Source: DATEDA01 sp963827595 (GTDB taxonomy: Bacteria > Pseudomonadota > Gammaproteobacteria > Burkholderiales > SG8-39). From it: 64,000 bases of DNA. The translations under genes were made by a program, and so were the position numbers. The notes under the pieces were generated by a model that saw only the letters and a list, made by a program, of their open reading frames with translations, was not told the DNA's origin and searched no databases. This document shows positions 47,443 through 58,561 of this stretch, in pieces (position 1 is the first letter of the stretch; each line of letters opens with the position of its first letter). The stretch covers positions 1 through 64,000 of the forward strand of contig CAWHBT010000017.1 of NCBI GenBank assembly GCA_963827595.1. The letters run 5' to 3'.

Positions 47443-49042
47443 ATGCTCAATCCCACCCGAGGCACACGCGGCATGGCGGTCGCACCGCACGCGCTCGCAT
47501 CGCAGTCGGCGCTCGCGGTGCTGCGCGAAGGCGGCAACGCGCTCGAAGCGATGGTCGCCGCCGCCGCGGCCATCGCCGTCGTCTATCCGCACATGAACTC
47601 GCTCGGCGGCGACTCGTTCTGGCTCGTGCTCGTGCCAGGGCAGGCCCCGACCGGCATCGACGCCTGCGGGGCGGCGGCGAGGAATGCGTCGATCGCGTGG
47701 TACGGCCTGCAGGGAATCAAGAGCTCGATCCCGTTCCGCGGCGGCGTCGCGGCGAATACGGTGGCCGGGACGGTCTCGGGCTGGGCGCTGGCGCACGCGC
47801 GTGCGCGCGAGATCGGCGGCCGGTTGCCGCTGTCGCGCCTGCTCGAGGACGCGATTCACTACGCCGAGGACGGTATCCCGGTAACGGCGAGCCAGAACGC
47901 CGCGACCGCTGCGAAGCGCCGCGAGCTCGAGCCGCAGCCGGGTTTCGCCGATGCGTTCCTGCCGGGCGGCGGCGTCCCGGCCACGGGGAGCCGTTTCCTG
48001 CAGCAACGCGTGCGGCGAGACGCTGCGCCGCCTCGCGAAGGCGGGGCCGGACGACTTCTATCGCGGCGAGCTGGCGCGGGCGAACGCGGCGGACCTCGCG
48101 GCGGCCGGCAGCCCGGTGACGCTCGGTGACCTGGAGGCCCACCGCGCCGAGTGGCGGACGCCGCTCGCGCTCGAGCACTCGCTGGGCTCGGTCTACAACA
48201 TGCCGCCGCCGACGCAGGGGCTCGTCAGTCTCCTCATCCTCGGGATGCTCGATCGGCTCGCGATCGGCCAGCTCGATCCGCTCGGGGCGGACTACGTGCA
48301 CCTCGCCGTCGAAGCGGTCAAGCAGGCATTCGCGATCCGCGACCGCCACATCACCGATCCCGCGTACGTGACCGTCGACCCCCAGACCTTCCTCGCGCCT
48401 GCGAAGCTCGCGGAGCTCGCGGCCGGGATCGATCGCAATCGCGCCGCGCCCTGGGGGGCGGGCCGCGGCCCGGCCGACACGGTCTGGATGGGCGTGATCG
48501 ACGGCGACGGCCGCGCGGTGAGCTTCATCCAGAGCCTCTATCACGAGTTCGGCGCCGGCGTGGTGCTGAAATCGACCGGGATCTGCTGGCAGAACCGCGG
48601 GTGTTCGTTCAGCCTCGACGAGCGCGCGTTGAACGCGCTCAAGCCGCGGCGCAAACCGTTCCACACGCTCAACCCCGCGGCCGCGCAGCTGTCGGACGGC
48701 CGGACCATGGTGTACGGCAACATGGGTGGCGACGGGCAGCCGCAGACGCAGAGCGCAGTGTTCACGCGCACGCTGGTTCACGGGATGACGCCGCAGGCGG
48801 CGATCACGGCGCCGCGCTGGTTGCTGGGCAGGACGTGGGGTCAGACCACCGACACGCTCAAGCTCGAGTCGCGGTTCGCGCCCGAAGTCGTCGACGAGCT
48901 GCGCCGCCGCGGCCACGACGTCGAGGTGCTCGACGCCTACGACGAGACGATGGGCCACGCGGGGTGCGTGATCCGACATGCCGACGGGGCGTTCGAGGGC
49001 GGCGCGGATCCGCGGTCGGACGGCGGCGTCGCGGCATACTAG
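47443..49042 (+). pseudogene. Gamma-glutamyltransferase family protein (YwrD/HpxW-like), frameshifted
   Basis: Two frames together give a normal Ntn-hydrolase of about 530 residues. The first, from 47443, has GTRGMAVAPHALASQSAL and GGDSFWLVLVPGQAPTGIDA and runs to about 48010. The second continues with TLRRLAKAGPDDFYRGELA and contains the probable autocatalytic Thr in GPADTVWMGVIDGDG. It ends in GGADPRSDGGVAAY. One surplus base near 48001-48015 breaks the frame. The enzyme would cleave gamma-glutamyl or similar amide bonds. It may be an error of sequence and not a true pseudogene. It lies upstream of an alcohol dehydrogenase gene on the same strand. Confidence 0.75.
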
Positions 49043-49068
49043 CGACCCGCGACAAGCGAGGGCCGAAG

Positions 49069-50121
49069 ATGAAAGGCGTCGTGTTCCCAGGGGACCGCAA
49101 GGTCGAGATCCGCGAGTTCCCCGATCCCGTTCCGGGTCCCGGCGAGGTCGTGCTGGAGATCAAGGCGTCGGGCATGTGCGGCAGCGACCTGAAGTTCTAT
49201 CGCGCTTCCGGCGGGGCGTCATCGCTCGGGCTAGGGAAGACATCCGGCCCGATCATCGCCGGGCACGAGCCGTGCGGCGTGGTCGCCGCGATCGGGCCCG
49301 AGGTTTCGGACCGGCAGGCCAGGGTCGGCATGCGCGTGATGCAGCATCACTACCGGGGCTGCGGCGTCTGCGAGCACTGCGCGACCGGCTGGATGCAGCT
49401 CTGCGTCGAGGGCGTCGCGGAGGTCTACGGCGCGACCGGCCATGGCGCGCACGCCCGGTACATGAAGTGCCCGGCGCGGACCCTGGTGCCACTTCCCGAG
49501 GAGCTCTCGTTCGAGGCCGGCGCGGCGATTTCCTGCGGCACCGGCACCGCCTGGGCGGCGCTGCACCGGCTCGGCCTGCAGGGGGACCACACGATCGCGA
49601 TCTTCGGCCAGGGCCCGGTAGGCCTATCGGCCACGCAGCTCGCGAGCGCGCTGGGCGCGCGCGTGATCGCCCTCGACGTCAGCGATGAGCGGCTCGCCCG
49701 GGCGAAAGCGCTCGGGGCCGACGCGCTCATCAATCCGCGAACCGCGACCGACGTCGTGCAGGCGGTCCGCGAGCTGACCCGCGGCCGCGGGGCGCACCTC
49801 TGCCTCGAGGCGTCCTCGTCACCCCAGGCGCGCGTGGAAGCGGTGCGCTGCGTGCGCACATGGGGCAAGGTCTGCTACGTCGGTGAGGGCGACACCGTCA
49901 CGCTGGAGGTCAGCCCCGACCTGCTGCGCCGGCAGGTGACGCTGATCGGGTCGTGGACGTTCTCGACCGTCGGGCAGGCCGAGTGCGCGCGGTTCATCGC
50001 GGACCGCGGCATCGACGTCGACCGCCTGTTCACGCACCGCTGGCGGCTCGACCAGGCGGAGGAGGCCTATCGTCTCTTCGACTCCCAGACCGCGGGGAAG
50101 GGCGTCATCCACCCGTCCTGA
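49069..50121 (+). CDS. Zinc-dependent alcohol dehydrogenase (MDR family)
   Basis: The 350-residue medium-chain dehydrogenase has the catalytic-zinc Cys in GMCGSDLKFYR and His in GHEPCGVV, and a structural-zinc cluster CGVCEHCATGWMQLC. A Rossmann segment (IFGQGPVGLSATQLA) is followed by VIALDVSDERLARAKALGAD. It oxidises a polyol or alcohol with NAD(P), substrate unknown; L-threonine or sorbitol dehydrogenase-like is the nearest impression. GAGGG lies upstream of the ATG. Confidence 0.87.
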   Translation: MKGVVFPGDRKVEIREFPDPVPGPGEVVLEIKASGMCGSDLKFYRASGGASSLGLGKTSGPIIAGHEPCGVVAAIGPEVSDRQARVGMRVMQHHYRGCGVCEHCATGWMQLCVEGVAEVYGATGHGAHARYMKCPARTLVPLPEELSFEAGAAISCGTGTAWAALHRLGLQGDHTIAIFGQGPVGLSATQLASALGARVIALDVSDERLARAKALGADALINPRTATDVVQAVRELTRGRGAHLCLEASSSPQARVEAVRCVRTWGKVCYVGEGDTVTLEVSPDLLRRQVTLIGSWTFSTVGQAECARFIADRGIDVDRLFTHRWRLDQAEEAYRLFDSQTAGKGVIHPS

Positions 50122-50134
50122 GCGGTGCGTCCGG

Positions 50135-50960
50135 TCAGCCCGCCGTCCAGTCCACGAGCCCGGTGTAGGCGGTGACGAGGACGATCGCGCCGAACGCGAT
50201 CCGGTACCACGCGAACGGCTTGAAGTCGTGCGTGGCGACGTAGCGGATCAGCCAGCGCACGCAGACGAACGCCGAGGCGAACGCCGCAACGAGCCCCACC
50301 GCCAGCATCTCCAGGTCGCCGGCCGAGAACGCCGCGCGGTGCTTGTACAGATCGTAGGCGCCGGCGGCCACGAGCGTCGGGACCGCGAGGAAGAACGAGA
50401 ACTCGGTCGCCGCCTTGCGCGACAGCCCGAACAGCATCGCGCCGATGATCGTCGCGCCCGAGCGTGACGTCCCCGGGATCAGGGCGAAGCACTGCGCGAA
50501 GCCGACCTTGAGCGCGTCGCGCCAGGTCATCGTCGTCGACGCTCGCGACGTGCCAGCGATGCGCCTTCCGCTCGACCCACAGGATCACGAACGCGCCGAG
50601 GATGAACGCCAGCGCGACCGGCACCGGCGCGAAGAGGTGCGCCTTGATGAGGCCGCCGAAGGCGAGGCCGAGCACCGCCGCGGGAATGAACGCGACGATG
50701 AGGTTGGCGACGAAGCGCTGCGCGGCGCGGTCCGACCCGAGCCCGGCGAGCACCCCCAGGAATTTCACGCGGTACTCCCAGACGACCGCCAGCATCGCGC
50801 CGGTCTGGATCGCGAGATTGAAGGTCTTCGCCTTCTCGCCGTCGAAGCCGAGCAGGTCGGCGGCGAGGATGAGATGGCCGGTGCTCGAGACGGGGAGGAA
50901 TTCGGTGAGGCCTTCGACCACGCCGAGCACGAGGGCCTTGCCGAGCAGCGGGAGATCCAT
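50135..50960 (-). pseudogene. uppP: Undecaprenyl-diphosphatase UppP, frameshifted in the middle
   Basis: The 274-residue integral membrane enzyme recycles undecaprenyl diphosphate for peptidoglycan synthesis. Motif EGLTEFLPVSSTGHL (residues 16-30) is in the first frame. DMTWRDALKVGFAQCFALIP with GTSRSGATIIGAML is in the second. One surplus base near 50531 (in a CGTCGTCG run) separates them, and removing it restores a full-length UppP. Because the function is usually important, an error in the sequence is likely unless another phosphatase substitutes. TAGAAT at 50971-50976 (leftward) ends 10 bases before the ATG. Confidence 0.88.
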
Positions 50961-51039
50961 CGCGGCGGGGATTCTACTTGGCCCGGGAGGCACAGACGGC
51001 GGGCTTCGCCCGCTTGGCCAGCCCTGTCAAAATCGCAAC

Positions 51040-51699
51040 ATGGATCCCTGGGCGAGGATCGACCTCTACTGCGAGCGAACGGACCCGAGCTTCTGGTCGG
51101 AGCCGCTGAACGCCCTCACCAATCTTGCCTTCCTCATCGCCGCAATCCTGGTCGTGAACCGGGCGCGGCGCGAGCGCGGCAGGCTCGCCTGGGATGCAGC
51201 GTTGCTCGCCGCGCTGACCGCGCTCGTCGGCGCGGGCAGCTTCCTGTTCCACACGTTTGCGACGGTCTGGGGTCGCTGGCTCGACCTCGTGTTCATCGCG
51301 GCGTTCGTCTATGTGCTCCTCGCCCTGTGCCTCGTCCGGTTCGCGCGGTTGGGGTGGCGCGGCGTGCTGGCCGGGCTCGTCCTGTATGCGATCGTCGAGC
51401 GCGGCATGCTCGCCGCCGTCCCGCCCGGGACGATGGGGGGCTCGCTGCTTTACCTGCCGCCGGTCCTGGCGCTCGCGGCGTTGGCCTGGTACGCCCGGCA
51501 TCGGGTCCATCCGGCGGCGTCCCGCCTCGCCGCGGCGGTCGGCGTCTTCGCCGTTGCGATCGCCGTCCGGACGGTGGACTTGCCGCTCTGTCGGGTGTGG
51601 CCGACGGGGACCCACTTCCTCTGGCACCTCCTCACCGCATGGGTGCTCTACCTCGCGGCGACGGCCGTGCTCGCGCCGCGCGGCGCGCGTTCAGGCTGA
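51040..51699 (+). CDS. Ceramidase-like integral membrane hydrolase
   Basis: The 219-residue protein has about seven hydrophobic spans and the alkaline-ceramidase (CREST) pattern. An N-terminal DLYCERTDPSFWSEPLNALT is followed by ALVGAGSFLFHTFAT (Ser and His) and, near the end, GTHFLWHLLTAW (two His of the zinc site). It may cleave an amide lipid in the membrane. It is divergent from uppP with 79 bases between, which places lipid-active genes side by side. Confidence 0.75.
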   Translation: MDPWARIDLYCERTDPSFWSEPLNALTNLAFLIAAILVVNRARRERGRLAWDAALLAALTALVGAGSFLFHTFATVWGRWLDLVFIAAFVYVLLALCLVRFARLGWRGVLAGLVLYAIVERGMLAAVPPGTMGGSLLYLPPVLALAALAWYARHRVHPAASRLAAAVGVFAVAIAVRTVDLPLCRVWPTGTHFLWHLLTAWVLYLAATAVLAPRGARSG

Positions 51700-51742
51700 C
51701 GGAGAAGAACCGCCCGGGCCGGACTCGGCCAGGCAGCAAGTG

Positions 51743-51961
51743 TCAGAGCTTCGGCAGGGTCCGGAAGCCGAAGGGGAGGAGCAGCGAGGCGAAGCGGTGA
51801 AACGCGCGCGGGGTGGACGCCTGGACGGCCGCGCCAAGGGCCGGCACATCGGCGAGAACGCGACGGGCAAGCGGGGACACGCTGCGCGGCCGACCGAGCA
51901 ACTCGGGCGGGAGATTGAACTCCGCCCACTCGTAGAGCCTGGTGTCGTCCGGCGCAGTCAC
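51743..51961 (-). CDS. Hypothetical protein, 72 aa
   Basis: From a GTG at 51961 (MTAPDDTRLYEWAEFNLPPE), a small mixed protein with PRSVSPLARRVLADVPALG and a C-terminal FHRFASLLLPFGFRTLPKL. GAGG lies about 10 bases upstream. Composition is protein-like, but the family is unknown. It stands alone. Confidence 0.42.
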   Translation of the reverse strand: MTAPDDTRLYEWAEFNLPPELLGRPRSVSPLARRVLADVPALGAAVQASTPRAFHRFASLLLPFGFRTLPKL

Positions 51962-52205
51962 TTCGCTTGCCTCTGGAGGTCCGGTCGTCGCTTCGATACC
52001 CTCGTTAGTATCTCAAACGCACAGATCCGTTCAATCGTCTACGAGTCTAGGCCGCAAGGTGGATGCGCGAGTGTGAAGAATTGTGACAGCGGCGGGCTCT
52101 CGCACGCCGCATGACGATGCCATGTTGGTCGCCGGTCGGCCGCGGTCCTGACACCGACGAGAGTCGGACGGTGACGGTCTTGTGACGGCGCCTCGTCGGC
52201 GCGTC

Positions 52206-52884
52206 CTACTTGGTGACGTTGAGGTTCCGGTAGAGCCGCTCGACGAGCGCCCGCAACTCGGCCGTCTCCTCGCCAAGTCGGGCGACCTGCGGCCTTCAGC
52301 GCCGCGATCTCGCTCGCCGGCGGGGCTTCGGCGCCGCCGGTCGCGGCGGCAGGTCGAGCCGCGGAGGCCTCCACCGGACCGGAGAGAAGGTGCGCCCACC
52401 GGTGCTCGCGAGACCCCGGCATTCTGGGCAGCTGGACCGTCAGCGGTCCGCCGTCGGCCTCGGGCCGGGCTGCCAACGCCTGCAAGGCCCCCTCGACCGC
52501 GCCGAGGTCGGCGAAGCGATGCAGGCGCTCGGTGTTGATCCGGAGCTCGCCCGGGGTCTGGGGACCGCGGAGCATCAGCGCGGCGAGCAGCGCTACGGCC
52601 GGTTCCGTCAGGTTCATGACACGCCCGATGTTGTGCGTGTACCGCGCCACGCGGGAGCCGCTCGACTCGATGACGAGGGACAGCGGACGCAGCGCGTCGA
52701 GGGCTGCCTGCACCTCGGCCTCGGTCGCTTGCATGAGGGGGTCGCGGTTGTTCTTCTGATTGCACCCCGATGTCAGCGCGTTCAGGGACAGCGGATACGT
52801 GTCCGGGACGGTGCGCTCCTTCTCGACGAGGACGCCGAGCACCCGCGTCTCGAGGAGCGCAAGCTGCGGCAGCGCGGTCGGCAC
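52206..52884 (-). pseudogene. YceH/DUF480 family protein, frameshifted near the C-terminus
   Basis: The frame from a GTG at 52884 matches DUF480: LLETRVLGVLVEKERTVPDT, NALTSGCNQKNNRDPLM, LMLRGPQTPGELRINTERLH and RWAHLLSGPVEA. The family's coiled-coil C-terminus (VARLGEETAELRALVERLYR, then NLNVTK and TAG) is in another frame. One surplus base near 52290 separates the two. Corrected length is about 225 residues, as expected. The protein has winged-helix-like repeats of uncertain role. It lies 14 bases after thiC on the same strand. Confidence 0.78.
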
Positions 52885-52898
52885 TCCGGCCGCCCCCG

Positions 52899-54812
<1,914 letters not shown>

Positions 54813-54859
54813 GGCGCTTCTCCAAGAGTGCGGAGCAGCGGAGGCAGGCGGGGGGACTG

Positions 54860-54950
54860 CCGACGCTTTCCTACGGCGGGATTACCCGCTTCAGGTTCGA
54901 AGGGACTCTCTCACCCGGGCCCCGCGTCAAACGGGGACCAGGACCCCCAC
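54860..54950 (-). promoter_or_regulatory. TPP riboswitch (THI element) upstream of thiC
   Basis: Read leftward it has the conserved aptamer core: GGGTGAGAGAGTCCC, then TTCGAACCTGAAGCGGGTAA and CCCGCCGTAGGAAAGC, with outer GGGGGTCC pairing. The GTGAGA replaces the common CTGAGA. It ends about 48 bases before the thiC ATG. Confidence 0.92.
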
Positions 54951-55024
54951 GTCGCAAGCCCCACGTTACTCCAACGGCCCGAGCCTTTCAACGGTGCTCG
55001 CGACACGTCCGGTGACGGACGGCT

Positions 55025-55774
55025 ATGATCCCCGCTCGACCGATGAAGCCCAACGAGCCACCGAAGCGACTGGGCGTGATCGTCCCGCCCGCGAACCCGA
55101 CCGTCGAGCCGGAAATGCGGCGGCTGATGCCGCCCGAGTTCGGCCTGTACGCGAGCCGGCTGCCGGTGCTTTCCGGCGACCTCCGGGACCGGGTCGACGG
55201 CTATCCGTTCCACTACCCGGCGGCGGTGAAGAGCTTCGGCGAGCTGATGCTCGAGGCGATCTACATCGGCGCGACGGCGCCGAGCTACGTCCTCGGGGAA
55301 GCGCGCGATCGCGAGCTCGCCGCGGCGCTCTCGCTGGAATCCGGCACGATCGTCGAGATCGCGAGCATCGCGGTGATCGACACGCTCCGCCTGCTCGAGG
55401 CGCGGACGATCGCGCTCGTCTCCCCCTATCCGGAGTGGCTCACCAAGCGCGCGATCGCGTACTGGGAGAGCGCCGCCTTCCGCGTCGCCCAGGTGATCCG
55501 GCTCTCGGAAGAGTTCCGCCCGTATCAGCTGCGGACGGCCGACGTGCTCGCCGGGCTGCGTCAGGTGAGCGCGCCCGGCATCCAGGCGGTCGTGCTGGAC
55601 GGCACCGGCGTCGCCACGCTCGACGCGATCGTCACTGCCGGGCCCGACGCCGCGGTACCGCTGCTCTCGTCGAACCTCTGCGGCGCGTGGCGCCTGCTCG
55701 ATCGGCTGAAAGGCCGGCCGGGTTTCGATCTTGCACGGGCGGCGCCGTCCCTCGCCGCCCGGCTGCCGGGCTGA
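55025..55774 (+). CDS. Asp/Glu racemase-superfamily protein (maleate isomerase/arylmalonate decarboxylase-like)
   Basis: The 249-residue protein begins with a GVIVPPANPTVEPEMRRLMP segment typical of the maleate isomerase and arylmalonate decarboxylase branch. It ends with LLSSNLCGAWRLLDRLKG, where a catalytic Cys is expected near the C-terminus. The first-half Cys seen in racemases is not evident (IGATAPSYVLGEARD), so a one-Cys decarboxylase-like chemistry or a non-enzymatic role is possible. A downstream ATG at 55043 is an equal start candidate. It leads a rightward gene run with TPP-decarboxylase subunits. Confidence 0.72.
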   Translation: MIPARPMKPNEPPKRLGVIVPPANPTVEPEMRRLMPPEFGLYASRLPVLSGDLRDRVDGYPFHYPAAVKSFGELMLEAIYIGATAPSYVLGEARDRELAAALSLESGTIVEIASIAVIDTLRLLEARTIALVSPYPEWLTKRAIAYWESAAFRVAQVIRLSEEFRPYQLRTADVLAGLRQVSAPGIQAVVLDGTGVATLDAIVTAGPDAAVPLLSSNLCGAWRLLDRLKGRPGFDLARAAPSLAARLPG

Positions 55775-55794
55775 GCCGCGAGCCGGGGCGCCAA

Positions 55795-56313
55795 GTGACC
55801 GACCCCGCGTGGCCGGATGCGATCTATGACGCGCTGCTCGCCGCCGGCGTCAAGCAGGTCGCCTACGTCCCCGACGCGGGGCATCGGCGGCTCATCGAGC
55901 TGGCCCATGCCAATTCCGACCTGGCGACCGTCGTGCTGACCACGGAGGAGGAAGGGATCGCACTGCTCGCCGGAGCGTATCTCGGAGGCGAGAAAGGGGT
56001 TCTGTTGATGCAATCGAGCGGCGTCGGCAACTGCATCAACGCGCTCGCGCTGCCGGCGGAGTGCCGCATCCCGCTGCTGATGCTCGTCACGATGCGCGGC
56101 GAGTGGGGGGAGTTCAACCCCTGGCAGGTGGCGATGGGGCAGGCCACGCCCCCCGCGCTCGAGGCCATGGGCGTGATCGTCCTGCGCGCCGACGACGCCG
56201 ATCGGATCATCGAGACCGTGCAGGCCGGGGCCGGGCTGGCGTTCGATTCCGGCCGCATGGTCGCGGTGCTGATCGGCCAGCGGGCGATCGGCGCCAAGGT
56301 GTTCCGGAAATGA
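55795..56313 (+). CDS. TPP-dependent decarboxylase alpha subunit (sulfopyruvate/phosphonopyruvate type)
   Basis: The 172-residue protein is the N-terminal half of a split TPP enzyme. It has YVPDAGHRRLIELAHAN, the conserved Glu stretch TTEEEGIALLAGAYLGGEKG and MQSSGVGNCINALALP. Such ComD-like subunits pair with a beta subunit carrying the TPP-binding GDG motif, found 770 bp downstream. It starts at a GTG, 21 bases after the racemase-like gene. Its end (VFRK and TGA overlapping an ATG) is duplicated before the beta gene. Confidence 0.82.
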   Translation: MTDPAWPDAIYDALLAAGVKQVAYVPDAGHRRLIELAHANSDLATVVLTTEEEGIALLAGAYLGGEKGVLLMQSSGVGNCINALALPAECRIPLLMLVTMRGEWGEFNPWQVAMGQATPPALEAMGVIVLRADDADRIIETVQAGAGLAFDSGRMVAVLIGQRAIGAKVFRK

Positions 56314-57115
56314 GCGTGCTCGGACGCCGCGCCGTCGCCGGGCAGGGTCGGGGCGTACGGGGTGGACTATCATGGAATTCCTCGCTGAACCACCAATCGA
56401 GGAGGTGCCATGCGGACCTCTCTCACCCTGGTCGCGATGTGCATGGGCGCGGCGCTGCTCGGCACGAGCGGGCCCGCGCGTGCCCAAGCCCACTGGTACC
56501 TCGGGGCCACGCTCGGCGCGTCCAACGCGAATATCACCCAGGAGGCGGTGCCGGTCACCGGAGCAACGTCCAGCGCCTTCCTGACCGACTCGCGGGACCC
56601 GGGCGTCAAGGTGTTTGCCGGCTACCGCTTCAATCGCTATTTCGCAGTGGAAGGCGGCTTCGCGTGGCTGGGCGAGTTCCAGGCCACGACCCAGGTGACG
56701 GCGCCGACCGCGGGCGCGCTAAACGCGGACATCCGCGTGATCGGGCTGTACATCGACGCGGTCCCCATGCTCCCGGTGGGCGACCGCTTCGCCCTATTCG
56801 CGAAGGTGGGCGTCCTGCTCTCCGAAACCAGAACCACCCGCTCGACCTTCGGGACGGTGACCCCCGTGCCCGGGTTGAACGCGAACGCCTCCATCGACCA
56901 GCCGAATTGGTCGTACGGCCTGGGGATGCAGTACGATCTCGACAAGACCGTGACGCTGCGCTTCGTGTGGGAGCGCTACATCAAACTCGGCGACTCCAAC
57001 ACCGGCGGCGAGTTCAACATCGATCTCTATTCGGGGGGGCTGTTGTTCCGCTTCTGACCCACCCCCAGGTGTTCCGCAAGTGAGCATGCTCGAGCGCCGC
57101 GCGGTGACCCGGCAG
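56294..57115 (+). repeat. Pair of ~52-bp imperfect direct repeats flanking an OMP gene (56294-56345 and 57064-57115)
   Basis: Both copies contain AGGTGTTCCG, then AA, TGAGC, TGCTCG and CGCCGCGC at the same spacing, offset by 770 bp. Each encodes the end of the alpha subunit (VFRK, stop) overlapping the start of the beta subunit (MS-L--RRAV). The copies differ at roughly one base in five by eye. Copy 1 leads nowhere and copy 2 leads into the beta gene. The OMP gene lies between them. Confidence 0.7.
56410..57057 (+). CDS. Outer-membrane beta-barrel protein (OmpA-like/OmpW-like)
   Basis: The 215-residue protein has a signal peptide ending ARAQA. It is an eight-strand-type barrel with HWYLGATLGASNANI, VKVFAGYRFNRYFAVEGGFA, FALFAKVGVLLSETRT and YGLGMQYDLDKTVTLRFVWE, and a terminal FRF. 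GGAGG lies before the ATG. It interrupts an otherwise adjacent alpha/beta enzyme gene pair and is flanked by a duplication, so it appears to have been inserted. Confidence 0.78.
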   Translation: MRTSLTLVAMCMGAALLGTSGPARAQAHWYLGATLGASNANITQEAVPVTGATSSAFLTDSRDPGVKVFAGYRFNRYFAVEGGFAWLGEFQATTQVTAPTAGALNADIRVIGLYIDAVPMLPVGDRFALFAKVGVLLSETRTTRSTFGTVTPVPGLNANASIDQPNWSYGLGMQYDLDKTVTLRFVWERYIKLGDSNTGGEFNIDLYSGGLLFRF

Positions 57116-57665
57116 CTGCTCCGGGGACGCGGCGACGCGCTCGTGGTGACCGGGCTCGGATCGCCCACCTACGACGCTTTCGCGGTCGCGGATTCGCCGT
57201 TGAACTTCTATCTCTGGGGCGCGATGGGCAGCGCGTGCGATGGTCGGCCTGGGGCTCGCCAACGCCCAGCCGGGGCGGCGCGTCGTGGTCATTACCGGGG
57301 ACGGCGAGATGCTGATGGGCCTCGGTTCGCTCGCGACGATCGGCGTGCGGCGTCCGGCCAACCTCGCCGTCGTCGTCATCGACAACGGCCTCTACGCCGA
57401 GACGGGGATGCAGCGCACGCACACGGCGCACGGCGTCGATCTCGCAGCGGTCGCGCGGGCGTCAGGGTTCGCGGCCGCCGAGACGGTGCAGACCCAGGCC
57501 GAGCTGGATGCCCTCGAACGATCGCTCTACACCGGCCCGGGACCTCGCTTCGCGGCGGTCAAGGTCGCGCCCGAGCCGACGAAGATCGAGCTCGCCCCGC
57601 GCGACGGCCCGTACCTCCGCAGCCGCTTCCGCGAGGCGCTGCTCGGCGAGGCCGCGCACCGGTAG
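57080..57665 (+). pseudogene. TPP-dependent decarboxylase beta subunit, frameshifted
   Basis: The C-terminal TPP-binding half has MLERRAVTRQLLRGRGDALV and FYLWGAMGSA in the first frame. MVGLGLANAQPGRRVVVITG, the motif GDGEMLMG with VVVIDNG, and YAETGMQRTHTAHGVDLAAV are in the next. A surplus T at 57236 separates them; without it the reading is GAMGSAAMVGLGLA, the usual sequence. Corrected length is about 194 residues. The product would form a heteromer with the alpha subunit and decarboxylate a 2-keto acid. The start is GTG (57080) or ATG (57086). Confidence 0.78.
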
Positions 57666-57674
57666 GCCCGTCCG

Positions 57675-58559
57675 ATGCTGCGCTTCGGCATCGACCTCGG
57701 CGGCACCAAGATCGAGGGCGTGATTCTCGACGCCGCGGGCGGCGAGCTCTTCCGCGAGCGCGTCCCCACCGACCAGTCGAGCTACGACGCGCTGCTCGAC
57801 GGCATCGAGCGGCTCTATCGCCGCATGGCCGACGCCGCGGGCGGCGCGGCGCACACGCTGGGCATCGGCACGCCCGGCGCAATTTCCCCGCGCACCGGCC
57901 TGCTCAAGAATGCGCCGAACACCGCCTGCCTGATCGGCCGGCCCGTCGCGCGCGACCTGCGCGCGCGGCTCGGCCGCGGCTTCGCCATCGACAACGACGC
58001 GAACTGCTTCGCGCTCGCGGAGGCGCTGCACGGTGCGGGCCGCGGCAAGCGCGTCGTCTTCGGCGTGATCCTCGGCACCGGCTGCGGGGGCGGGATCGTG
58101 ATCGACGGGCGCGTGCACCGCGGCCTCCAGGCAATCGCCGGGGAGTGGGGCCACATGGTCATCGACCCTCGCGGGCCGCTCTGTGCCAGCGGGCATCGGG
58201 GGTGCGTCGAGGCGTTCATCAGCGGCGCGGGGCTCGAGCGGCGGCACGCCGACCGGCACGGCGAGCGGAAGAGCGCCGCGGAAATCGCCGCCGCCTGGCG
58301 GCGGGGCGAGGCGCCCGCGACCGCAACGATGGACGAGTTCTTCGCGCACTTCGGCCAGGCGCTCGCGAACCTCATCGACGTGCTCGACCCGGACATCGTG
58401 GTGCTGGGCGGGGGGTTCTCGAACGTCGACGAGCTCTACACCCGGGGGGTCGAAGAGGTCGCGAAACGGGTGTTCAGCGACGCGCTCGAGACGCCGATCG
58501 TGAAGCACGCGCTGGGGGATTCCGCGGGCGTGATCGGCGCGGCGCTCATCGGAGTCTAG
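57675..58559 (+). CDS. ROK-family sugar kinase (fructokinase-like)
   Basis: The 294-residue protein has the ATP-binding FGIDLGGTKIEGVILDAAG, IDNDANCFALAEALHGAG with catalytic Asp, GTGCGGGIVIDGRV and GEWGHMVIDPRG. The zinc-binding ROK motif is modified to CASGHRGCVEAFISG (middle Cys replaced by Ser). It should phosphorylate a hexose such as fructose. It begins 9 bases after the beta-subunit gene and 2 bases before the FAD gene. Confidence 0.87.
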   Translation: MLRFGIDLGGTKIEGVILDAAGGELFRERVPTDQSSYDALLDGIERLYRRMADAAGGAAHTLGIGTPGAISPRTGLLKNAPNTACLIGRPVARDLRARLGRGFAIDNDANCFALAEALHGAGRGKRVVFGVILGTGCGGGIVIDGRVHRGLQAIAGEWGHMVIDPRGPLCASGHRGCVEAFISGAGLERRHADRHGERKSAAEIAAAWRRGEAPATATMDEFFAHFGQALANLIDVLDPDIVVLGGGFSNVDELYTRGVEEVAKRVFSDALETPIVKHALGDSAGVIGAALIGV

Positions 58560-58561
58560 CG

